From positions 1-5,722 of the forward strand of contig JBCCFC010000924.1 in assembly GCA_039029935.1 (NCBI GenBank): DNA of 5,722 bases, given 5' to 3'. A program made the translations under genes and the position numbers. This document shows, piece after piece, positions 1 to 4,697 of the stretch; position 1 is the stretch's first letter; each line of letters begins with the position of its first letter. The notes under the pieces are model-generated. The model saw only the letters and a list, made by a program, of their open reading frames with translations, was not told the DNA's origin and ran no database searches. Source of the DNA: G039029935 sp039029935. GTDB lineage: Bacteria > Chloroflexota > Anaerolineae > Caldilineales > Caldilineaceae.

Positions 1-10
1 GCTAAATCCA

Positions 11-35
11 AGTCCGAGCCTTCGGGCTAGGCACT
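11..35 (+). other. UUCG-capped hairpin
   Basis: AGCC-TTCG-GGCT forms a stem closed by the very stable C(UUCG)G tetraloop. Below a G/A mismatch the stem continues as AGTCC pairing with GGCACT, with one bulged C. There is no T-tract, so it is not an intrinsic terminator. It lies just upstream of the rod-like inverted repeat at 64-192 and may be part of the same structured RNA, whose 5' part could lie beyond the left edge. The strand is a guess based on the UUCG loop reading on plus. Confidence 0.5.
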
Positions 36-63
36 GCATCTGTTCTGCGGGAATTGCTGGTCT

Positions 64-192
64 AAAGGCTGTTCCACAGAAATTAAGTCCCCGTAACACT
101 TCCAGGATGGGGTATCAAGTATTCTGGCATGACCTGTATCGCTCACCCCTTCCTGGAAGTAGGATCGGTATTTTATTTTGTGGAACGCCTTT
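64..192. repeat. Long rod-like inverted repeat, possible structured ncRNA
   Basis: The outer arms 64-83 and 175-192 pair over 18 positions (AAAGGC-GTTCCACA-AAAT) with two single-base bulges at 70 and 79. The inner arms 98-112 and 146-160 pair over 15 positions with a single T/T mismatch (ACTTCCAGGA, then GGGG). Between them lies a symmetric 14-by-14 internal loop containing a possible CCG/CGG helix, and the apical loop is 33 nt. The outline of long helix, central bubble and apical helix recalls 6S RNA, but I cannot match conserved sequence and do not call it that. It could also be a transposon-end RNA or a decayed miniature element. Nothing in the roughly 260 bases that follow looks coding. 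Confidence 0.5.
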
Positions 193-287
193 CATTTTGA
201 TATATTTGATTTCCTCAGAAATTCTATTATAAAATTAACCAAACGCTAATACTTTTCTTACAAAACTTATTGTATACTTGTACGTAG

Positions 288-359
288 TGATAGATAACCT
301 ATCAACCTAATTGGCTATAATGGTTGATTCAGATGAATGAACAGCTTGCGATAGCCAAT
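288..359 (+). promoter_or_regulatory. Putative promoter/operator region of the yugP operon
   Basis: A perfect TATAAT lies at 316-321 without a good -35 box at 17 bp; a second TATAAT at 391-396 also lacks one. Three inverted repeats crowd the first: TGATAG/CTATCA at 288-293 and 299-304; ATCAACC/GGTTGAT at 301-307 and 322-328, bracketing the -10 box; and ATTGGCTAT/ATAGCCAAT at 310-318 and 351-359. The poor -35 together with a palindrome spanning the -10 suggests a regulator-controlled promoter, which is inference. The start site is unproven. Confidence 0.4.
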
Positions 360-418
360 AATGAAACGCCAACTATATTTTATAGCAAGATATAATATAG
401 TTTATATATACAAAATAG

Positions 419-434
419 AGCGAAGACCTTCGCT
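419..434 (+). other. Small 5'-UTR hairpin before yugP
   Basis: AGCGAA-GACC-TTCGCT is a perfect 6-bp stem with a 4-nt loop. It ends 8 nt before the GAGGT ribosome binding site of the peptidase gene and could tune its translation. It has no T-tract, so it is not a terminator. Confidence 0.35.
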
Positions 435-455
435 GATAAAACGAGGTAGAATACA

Positions 456-1133
456 ATGTTATTATATTTGATTATGACAATTCCAGCATTGCTGCTGGGG
501 TTTTATGCACAATATCGTGTTAAATCAACCTTCAATAAATACTCAAAAGTTGCTGCTGGTACAGGGATAAGGGGCGCAGACGCTGCCCGTAGAATTCTTG
601 ATGCCAATGGTCTCTATGATGTAGACGTTGAACGGGTGAATGGCTTTTTATCGGATCACTATGATCCAAGTGCAAAAGTGCTGCGTTTAAGCCCTGATGT
701 GTATGACACACCCAGTTTGGCGGCAGTGGGTGTGGCAGCACATGAAGCGGGTCACGCAATTCAGGATCAACAGGGATACGCGGCGTTGCGATTGCGTACC
801 ACAATGGTTCCAGCGGTTCAGGTTGGTGGCTGGGTTGGGCCACTTATGTTGATGGGTGGTGTTCTCATCAATGCATCTGGACTTGTGTTGTTAGGCGTGA
901 TTTTGTTCTCGATTACGGCACTGTTTGCAGTTGTTACGTTGCCCGTTGAGTTTGATGCCAGTCGACGGGCCAAAAAATTGTTGGTTTCTGAGGCTGTGTT
1001 GACAGGACCGGAGCTGACAGGGGTTAATCGTGTATTAGATGCCGCTGCGCTGACCTATGTTGCTGCTGCTTTGCAAGCCATCGCGACACTGCTCTATTAT
1101 GTGTTCTTGCTGATGGGTAGCAACAGTGACTAA
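456..1133 (+). CDS. yugP: YugP-family membrane zinc metallopeptidase
   Basis: This 225-residue protein matches the neutral zinc metallopeptidase family typified by Bacillus YugP (Zn_peptidase_2 type) along its whole length. A membrane helix (about residues 2-19) is followed by a cytosol-facing segment with the zinc-binding HEAGH at 96-100, where two histidines bind zinc and the glutamate is catalytic. Further hydrophobic helices lie at about 125-163. The conserved LPVEFDASRRA block (162-172) holds E165, a likely third ligand, and a last helix spans about 202-221. The length is normal for the family and all key residues are present, so it should be active. The ATG is set by GAGGT at 443-447, 8 nt upstream. 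Physiological substrates of this family are poorly known; membrane protein turnover is the usual guess. The next gene starts 13 nt after its stop, implying an operon. Confidence 0.93.
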   Translation: MLLYLIMTIPALLLGFYAQYRVKSTFNKYSKVAAGTGIRGADAARRILDANGLYDVDVERVNGFLSDHYDPSAKVLRLSPDVYDTPSLAAVGVAAHEAGHAIQDQQGYAALRLRTTMVPAVQVGGWVGPLMLMGGVLINASGLVLLGVILFSITALFAVVTLPVEFDASRRAKKLLVSEAVLTGPELTGVNRVLDAAALTYVAAALQAIATLLYYVFLLMGSNSD

Positions 1134-1139
1134 GGAGGT
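1132..1139 (+). promoter_or_regulatory. Strong Shine-Dalgarno fixing the downstream start
   Basis: AAGGAGGT overlaps the last two bases of the yugP stop codon and sits 7 nt before the ATG at 1147. This makes that ATG the true start of the small membrane protein, rather than the in-frame GTG at 1126 inside yugP, and suggests translational coupling. Confidence 0.85.
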
Positions 1140-1146
1140 CATATCT

Positions 1147-1413
1147 ATGTTTACAAGCAATGGTGCATCGTTTGAATTTAGTTCGATGCCAAATTTTTCA
1201 GAACAACAATCTAGCATTGGCTGGTTAGCCATTGGCCCAGGGTTGATTTTGACAGCGTTTGCTGTATCAATCATCATTTGGCCGCAGCTACTGGCCTATC
1301 TTGTTGGTAGTATGTTTTTGTTGGCTGGGCTTTCTTTAACGCTTTGGGGGATGTCGGTCAATCGCTCGATCCGCAGACGTGGCAAAACCGCCACCTATTA
1401 TGAAGTCTCCTAA
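1147..1413 (+). CDS. Small two-helix membrane protein
   Basis: The 88-residue product has no family I recognise. A polar N-terminus rich in Ser and Asn (1-24) is followed by two hydrophobic helices at about 26-44 and 47-69, separated by a short WPQ turn. A basic stretch SIRRRGK (74-80) comes next and the tail is polar. Under the positive-inside rule both termini should face the cytoplasm, as a hairpin in the membrane. The start is chosen from the ideal AAGGAGGT ribosome binding site. An upstream in-frame GTG at 1126 would add seven residues but would read through that site. It sits directly behind the YugP-type peptidase and ahead of the shared terminator, so it is co-expressed and might be a partner or modulator of it. 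That role is inference from position only. Confidence 0.8.
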   Translation: MFTSNGASFEFSSMPNFSEQQSSIGWLAIGPGLILTAFAVSIIIWPQLLAYLVGSMFLLAGLSLTLWGMSVNRSIRRRGKTATYYEVS

Positions 1414-1463
1414 ATAACATACGTCCGCAGAATGCAGACAGAAACTGAATAGCGAAATCTATC

Positions 1464-1499
1464 GGGACAGAGGAAAATTTCTTCTGTCCCTTCTTTTTA
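1464..1499 (+). terminator. Rho-independent terminator of the yugP operon
   Basis: GGGACAGA (1464-1471) pairs perfectly with TCTGTCCC (1483-1490). The stem can extend inward through a G/T pair and GAAA/TTTC. It is followed at once by the T-rich run TTCTTTTT. It lies 51 nt after the small membrane gene and closes the two-gene unit. Confidence 0.88.
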
Positions 1500-1523
1500 T
1501 CTAACGGTTGTTATCTAACGGTT
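1497..1523 (+). repeat. 13-bp direct tandem repeat ahead of the glycoside hydrolase
   Basis: TTATCTAACGGTT occurs at 1497-1509 and again at 1511-1523, with a period of 14 bp. The first copy starts inside the terminator T-tract and the second ends 4 nt before the hydrolase ATG. The repeat occupies the place where a ribosome binding site should be, and no purine-rich site is present. It may be a tandem protein-binding site or a recent slippage duplication. Confidence 0.75.
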
Positions 1524-1527
1524 ATCC

Positions 1528-2931
1528 ATGCATATCTCAAAAAAAAGCTGGCAACAATTTATTGCCCTCTGCTCATTGTTGGGTGTATTTTTGCTCATTA
1601 TGTTGATTACTTTGCTGTTATCCCCAGAGTTATCCTCAAACGCATCTGTTAGGATAGATTCGCAGTTATCACCGAATTTATCCTCAAATGTGTCCCTCAA
1701 TGCGGTTGCGATGCCTGCATTTCTGATGGAACCGTGTCCCCTGCAACAGGAAAGAGTCGCACAGACTGTCTATGATTTCGAGCCGCTCGTGCCAACACCC
1801 ATGCCAGGGAGTAGTGCCAATCAACCGTTGGTAGGCAATCAACTTCAGTACCAAGCTGGTGTGCAGCGACGTACGCCCCCCATCATTGCACCCGCTGAAA
1901 AGTCAGAACCATACTCTTTGCGTTGGCGCATAGGGGTTGGTATTCCTGATTTTAACCCCCAGCTTTTTGATTGGCCTGCCCCTCGCCCCGGGTGGTATCT
2001 TAGCTGGTCGGTCGGTCTCACAGAAACCTTATCTACACAGAATGGTTGGTTTGGACGACAGGGAACGGTGCGCACATTACAGATGGATGCGCCAGACTAT
2101 GCGCACATTGGGATGGAATTTTTGCCAATGGTCCGTGTTCGGGCTGGCGCGTTATTTCCACCCGCCGAGGCATTGGCACAATATGCCGATGAAAACCAAG
2201 GGCGTATTTGGCTCATCGGCAATGAGCCGGATGTACGTTGGCAGGACAACACCACGCCCGAAGCCTATGTCACCGCCTATCATGACGCCTACCATGCCAT
2301 CAAGCAAGCCGACCCAACGGCGCAAGTTGCCATTGCTGGCATCAGTCAGATCACACCGTTGCGTCTTGCCTACCTCGAGTGTATCTGGCAATCCTATCAA
2401 GCGACATATGGGACAACAATCCCTGTTGACGTGTGGACAATGCACGCCTTTGTGCTCCCCGAAATCAGCGTAGATAAAAATACTGAGTCTGAAGGTGCTT
2501 GGGGGGTGGGGATTCCACCGGGGTATGCAGAGAGCGATTTGGTTGCCTTGGGGATGCAGTGGAATATGGAGGACCACACAGATTTGCGCTTGGTGGAAAA
2601 TCAGGTACGGTTGATGCGCTGGTGGATGAATGCGCATGGACAACGAGAGAAGCCACTCTACATCACCGAGTATGGTGTCCTCATGCCACCCAGCTATGGC
2701 TATACCGCTGATGTCGTCTCCGATTTCATGGTGCAAAGCTTTGACCTCTTTGACCAACTTCGTGACCCTAAATTGGGGTACAGTGCAGACGACCACCGTC
2801 TTGTACAGCGATGGACGTGGTTCAGCACGTTCTATCGGCTCTACCCTGCTGGAAATTTGTTTAATTCACGGGGCCGGCCCACACAGGTGATGGATGCGTT
2901 GAATATGTATTTGGATGCACATGAGCCATAA
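1528..2931 (+). CDS. Membrane-anchored or secreted glycoside hydrolase, clan GH-A type
   Basis: The 467-residue protein begins with two lysines and a hydrophobic segment (about 11-31), a signal peptide or signal anchor, then a Ser/Asn/Pro-rich linker to about residue 130. The rest looks like a (beta/alpha)8 barrel. A strand with LPMVRVR is followed by WLIGNEPD, whose N232-E233 is the typical acid/base pair at the end of beta-4. WTMHAF follows with H306, and YITEYG holds E381, the expected nucleophile of beta-7. This Asn-Glu plus later Glu arrangement is the clan GH-A signature. The sequence resembles Asl1/GH128-like hydrolases, but I cannot fix the family or the sugar substrate. It should act outside the membrane on polysaccharide or cell-wall glycan. 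The ATG at 1528 is the only reasonable start, because an in-frame stop lies 12 nt upstream, yet it lacks a Shine-Dalgarno. The linker carries a duplicated ten-residue unit (31-40, 47-56). Confidence 0.82.
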   Translation: MHISKKSWQQFIALCSLLGVFLLIMLITLLLSPELSSNASVRIDSQLSPNLSSNVSLNAVAMPAFLMEPCPLQQERVAQTVYDFEPLVPTPMPGSSANQPLVGNQLQYQAGVQRRTPPIIAPAEKSEPYSLRWRIGVGIPDFNPQLFDWPAPRPGWYLSWSVGLTETLSTQNGWFGRQGTVRTLQMDAPDYAHIGMEFLPMVRVRAGALFPPAEALAQYADENQGRIWLIGNEPDVRWQDNTTPEAYVTAYHDAYHAIKQADPTAQVAIAGISQITPLRLAYLECIWQSYQATYGTTIPVDVWTMHAFVLPEISVDKNTESEGAWGVGIPPGYAESDLVALGMQWNMEDHTDLRLVENQVRLMRWWMNAHGQREKPLYITEYGVLMPPSYGYTADVVSDFMVQSFDLFDQLRDPKLGYSADDHRLVQRWTWFSTFYRLYPAGNLFNSRGRPTQVMDALNMYLDAHEP

Positions 2932-2955
2932 TCCTTTTTGAAGAGGTGCAAAACT

Positions 2956-3024
2956 AGACCTACGGGAGGTGTCTATAGACGCTTGGATACACCTAACTCA
3001 TCTATCGGTACCTCCCGTAGGTCT
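2956..3024 (+). repeat. Perfect 15-bp inverted repeat after the hydrolase gene
   Basis: AGACCTACGGGAGGT (2956-2970) is exactly reversed as ACCTCCCGTAGGTCT (3010-3024), with a 39-nt loop. The loop contains a palindrome, GTCTATAGAC (2971-2980). An alternative helix, AGGTGT/ACACCT (2967-2972 with 2989-2994), would compete with the main stem. No T-tract follows, so it is not a classical intrinsic terminator. It begins 24 nt after the hydrolase stop and may stabilise or end that mRNA, or be a mobile-element footprint. Confidence 0.8.
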
Positions 3025-3062
3025 TACGCCAATAACTAAATGCATTTCACAGTAAAACGAAT

Positions 3063-3091
3063 TTGGAGGGTCTGTAGAGCTATGATATAAT
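3063..3091 (+). promoter_or_regulatory. Sigma-70 promoter of the tandem structured RNA
   Basis: The -35 box is TTGGAG (3063-3068), the spacer is exactly 17 bp, and the -10 is a perfect TATAAT (3086-3091) preceded by an extended -10 TG at 3083-3084. The predicted start near 3098 is directly before the first base-paired stem of the RNA and no coding sequence follows, so the promoter appears dedicated to it. Confidence 0.78.
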
Positions 3092-3097
3092 CATTGT

Positions 3098-3240
3098 CAG
3101 TTAGGTAATAACTATGCCGTGGCTACGGCCACTATCGGGGGAGGCATATTTGTTGCCTAATCAAAGTCGGGCTGTTATCTGTGGTATTGGCGCTACGGCG
3201 TCTATCGGGGGAAATACTGCATTTAATGGCCTGTTTTTTT
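3098..3240 (+). ncRNA. Tandem two-copy structured RNA of unknown class
   Basis: Two copies of one fold lie 70 nt apart. Copy 1 has P1 TTAGGTAA/TTGCCTAA (3101-3108, 3153-3160), P2 TATGCC/GGCATA (3113-3118, 3143-3148) and P3 GTGGC/GCCAC (3119-3132) capped by TACG. Copy 2 has P1 CGGGCTGTTA/TAATGGCCTG (3168-3177, 3224-3233), P2 TGTGGTATT/AATACTGCA (3180-3188, 3213-3221) and P3 GGCGC/GCGTC (3189-3202), again with TACG. Between P3 and the 3' strand of P2 both carry the same unpaired TATCGGGGGA (3133-3142, 3203-3212). The helices differ between copies but stay paired, while the loop and the bulge are identical, which is covariation typical of a functional RNA. The G-U pairs fit only the plus strand. 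Promoter and terminator frame it, so it could be a free small RNA. A tandem riboswitch-like or protein-binding element is also possible. I do not recognise the family. Confidence 0.72.
3168..3240 (+). terminator. Terminator built from P1 of the second RNA copy
   Basis: The outer 10-bp helix of copy 2 (3168-3177 with 3224-3233) ends directly at seven consecutive T residues (3234-3240). The whole of copy 2 thus doubles as the hairpin of an intrinsic terminator. The helix contains several G-U pairs, so its strength could depend on whether the motif is folded or bound. Confidence 0.6.
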
Positions 3241-3311
3241 ATCCACAACCTTAACTTCTCATTACGGCATTAAACTTATTCATGCATCATCAACAAAATT
3301 AAATCTCATTC

Positions 3312-3340
3312 TTGACAAAATGAACGCTTGTTCGTATAAT
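3312..3340 (+). promoter_or_regulatory. Consensus sigma-70 promoter of the radical-SAM relic
   Basis: TTGACA (3312-3317) and TATAAT (3335-3340) are both perfect matches and are separated by the ideal 17 bp. Transcription should start near 3347, about 35 nt before the ATG at 3382. A modest ribosome binding site, AAAGAG (3369-3374), precedes that ATG by 7 nt. An unregulated promoter this close to consensus would be very strong, which fits the presence of an operator in the spacer. Confidence 0.85.
3322..3333. promoter_or_regulatory. SOS-box-like palindrome (LexA operator candidate)
   Basis: GAAC-GCTT-GTTC matches the GAAC-N4-GTTC core bound by LexA in Gram-positive bacteria and reported for Chloroflexota-type LexA. 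It lies wholly within the spacer between the -35 and -10 boxes, where bound repressor would exclude RNA polymerase. The gene behind it belongs to a family linked to DNA repair, which agrees with SOS control. LexA binding itself is inference. Confidence 0.6.
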
Positions 3341-3381
3341 AAATAGATCGTTTTTCTTGTTCAGACAGAAAGAGATGTTCT

Positions 3382-3786
3382 ATGAATTTTACAGTTGCAC
3401 CAGACCCAATCCAAAAACTGACCTTGTTAGGCAATACCACAGAGTTTGAGCCAGCGGGTACACAACCAACCGAGGAATCACCTTCGCTGCCTGAAATCGG
3501 TCGGCAACCGACTGGTGAACGTCGACCTAAACCACTGCCGTGCATTTCTGATGCGGTGACACCTGCGGGCAAAAAGCCGCTGCTCAAAGCCATGATGACC
3601 ACTGCCTGTAAACGCAATTACTACTACTGCCCCTTCCGTGCAGGGCGTAGCCGTACCGAACGCATCACCTTTTCACCCGACGAAATGGCCTCGACCTTTA
3701 ATACGCTCAATCAATCGGGGCATGTAGACGGTCTATTCCTCTCTTCGGGGATCATCAAAGGGAGCGTCACTACACTACCTACATAA
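3382..3786 (+). pseudogene. Truncated radical-SAM protein of the DNA modification/repair type
   Basis: The 134 residues match the N-terminal third of the putative DNA modification/repair radical-SAM proteins (rSAM_link_UDG type), which usually run to about 400 residues and often sit next to a uracil-DNA glycosylase-like gene. Recognisable blocks are a KPLLKAMMTTAC stretch (65-76), the cluster-binding region (76-83) and GLFLSSGIIKGSVTT (117-131). The usual CxxxCxxC reads C76-KRN-Y80-YY-C83: the middle cysteine, which should bind the [4Fe-4S] cluster, is tyrosine (codon TAC, one G-to-A change from TGC). Homology stops after residue 131 and three unrelated residues precede a TAA. The SAM-binding barrel and C-terminal DNA-binding part are missing, and I find no continuation downstream. 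It cannot be catalytically active as written. Promoter, operator and start codon look intact, so decay is probably recent. Confidence 0.75.
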
Positions 3787-4042
3787 AACAATGAATATTC
3801 CTAATGCTATATTCTCGTCTACCTCTTCTTGGGTCGTATTCTTCAATAGAGAAACTGAGCAGATACCAACATCTGCTGTAGGTCTGCTAGAAAACGCATT
3901 GTAAAATATCTACACAATGTAGCTCCATCTGCCCCTTAATCGATAAATGGATCAGGGATTACTGCCATTGAAGATAATATGTTCTAATCTATAACTGGAT
4001 TGGGTAATGGGTTTCAATGGTTTTCTCCTTTGTGTGGTATGG
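3787..4042. other. Non-coding stretch downstream of the radical-SAM relic
   Basis: There is no plausible gene on either strand. It holds a perfect 7-bp hairpin, AGCAGAT/ATCTGCT (3858-3877), and a 6-bp hairpin, CATTGT/ACAATG (3897-3919), neither followed by a T-tract. No remaining part of the radical-SAM gene can be read here in any frame, so the missing two thirds appear deleted or replaced rather than frame-shifted. Confidence 0.6.
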
Positions 4043-4071
4043 AAAAGAGGGCGAGTGATTCGCTCTCTTTT
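4043..4071 (-). terminator. Terminator of the minus-strand cassette (possibly bidirectional)
   Basis: A 12-bp stem pairs 4043-4054 (AAAAGAGGGCGA) with 4060-4071 (TCGCTCTCTTTT) around a 5-nt loop. One position is G-U on plus and A/C on minus. The A and T flanks give a short T-run in either direction. It lies 22 nt beyond the stop of the 162-residue gene, as expected for a terminator of that transcript. Confidence 0.6.
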
Positions 4072-4093
4072 CGCGTCCAATCACTGCTCCAAC

Positions 4094-4582
4094 TTACCAC
4101 ACTTGGTCAACATACACGCTATCATCCAATGGTGGATTCGCTTTATAGGTCTTCTCTTGTGCTTCTTCTAACGTGCCGTAAAGCCCCAATAGTCGAGTAT
4201 CGCCACCCAGTTCACGACAGTACGACATCTGCTCAGTCGGGACAACCGCCGTGTAACCTCGTTCATCCCAAAGCACCCACCCGTAAAGGCGGTCACTGCG
4301 GACCATCTCCCAGCGGGCATCTTTGGTCTGTACCCACGCCACTTCTGGCAACCTCATGCAATCTGGGCAGCACTCACAGTTTAGCTCGGCATCCCATGCC
4401 ATCTCATCATTGTGGATGCGGCAATAGCGGATATACGGCTGGCTCTCCATGTCATCTCGTCGTCGGATATTGTAGCTGGCAAGCAAGGCATGTATCTGTA
4501 CAGGATGTAGGTGATCTAGCTGGCTGGCCGGAATCTTCAAATAGGTTTCAACGGCTTGTATTGGTGTTACTGGCAGTTTCAT
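4094..4582 (-). CDS. Hypothetical protein with cysteine cluster
   Basis: I do not recognise this 162-residue protein. Its middle carries C54-x2-H57, then C69, C71, C72 and C75 in CECCPDC, an arrangement that could hold a zinc ion in a treble-clef or zinc-ribbon-like knuckle. The N-terminal 45 residues look helical (PIQAVETYLKIPASQLDHL, then a basic NIRRRDD). The second half is rich in Trp, Tyr and charged residues and probably forms beta strands. No signal peptide or membrane helix is seen, so it should be cytoplasmic. The ATG at 4582 is preceded by AAGGA five bases upstream. It follows the 301-residue gene by 57 bp on the same strand and precedes a terminator, making it the last gene of the cassette. 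A longer open frame on the opposite strand lacks these supports and is judged a shadow. Confidence 0.68.
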   Translation of the reverse strand: MKLPVTPIQAVETYLKIPASQLDHLHPVQIHALLASYNIRRRDDMESQPYIRYCRIHNDEMAWDAELNCECCPDCMRLPEVAWVQTKDARWEMVRSDRLYGWVLWDERGYTAVVPTEQMSYCRELGGDTRLLGLYGTLEEAQEKTYKANPPLDDSVYVDQVW

Positions 4583-4634
4583 ACGATTCCTTTCTGCTTG
4601 AATGCGCCTCTGCTACAAAATCTCACTGAGATGC

Positions 4635-4697
4635 TCTGGTCAATACACAAACTTATATCCTCGTGTGCCTTTACCATGTACAACAGCATTGACCAGA
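4635..4697 (-). repeat. 10-bp inverted repeat across the stop of the 301-residue gene
   Basis: TCTGGTCAAT (4635-4644) is exactly reversed as ATTGACCAGA (4688-4697), with a 43-nt loop. The arms flank the last codons and stop of the 301-residue gene and could form a hairpin in the mRNA between it and the 162-residue gene. There is no T-tract, so a weak attenuating or protective role is possible, or chance. Confidence 0.4.

Noticed and set aside
1..200. 3' end of a tnpB gene with its omega-RNA
   Set aside because: Only nine codons precede a stop in frame 1, no zinc-ribbon or RuvC motif is within the window, and no IS200/IS605 end could be recognised. It cannot be decided without sequence to the left.
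2152..2796. Minus-strand 214-codon frame within the glycoside hydrolase
   Set aside because: The plus strand carries clear catalytic motifs (NEPD, TEYG) over the same bases, so the antisense frame is a by-product.
2957..2970. CCTACGGGAGG identical to a universal 16S rRNA segment
   Set aside because: Only 11 bases match and the flanks do not continue as 16S rRNA. The stretch is explained as one arm of the perfect inverted repeat.
2956..3024. Integron attC site
   Set aside because: The ends lack the RYYYAAC/GTTRRRY core sites, the pairing is perfect without the extrahelical bases attC needs, and no gene-cassette array or integrase is visible.
3098..3240. Guanidine-II (mini-ykkC) riboswitch, because of two tandem hairpins with ACG in the loops
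   Set aside because: The loops are UACG tetraloops closed by C-G rather than ACGR loops, the conserved UAUCGGGGGA bulge and outer helices are not part of that class, and no guanidine exporter or carboxylase gene follows.
3098..3240. Start of a CRISPR array, because of two similar repeats 70 nt apart
   Set aside because: Only two units; similarity is confined to loop and bulge while the stems differ, and there are no spacer-length intervals with identical repeats.
4000..4629. Plus-strand 209-codon open frame over the 162-residue gene
   Set aside because: Low-complexity shadow-like translation, no ribosome binding site, and it crosses the terminator hairpin at 4043-4071. The minus-strand frame has a Shine-Dalgarno, a cysteine cluster and operon context.
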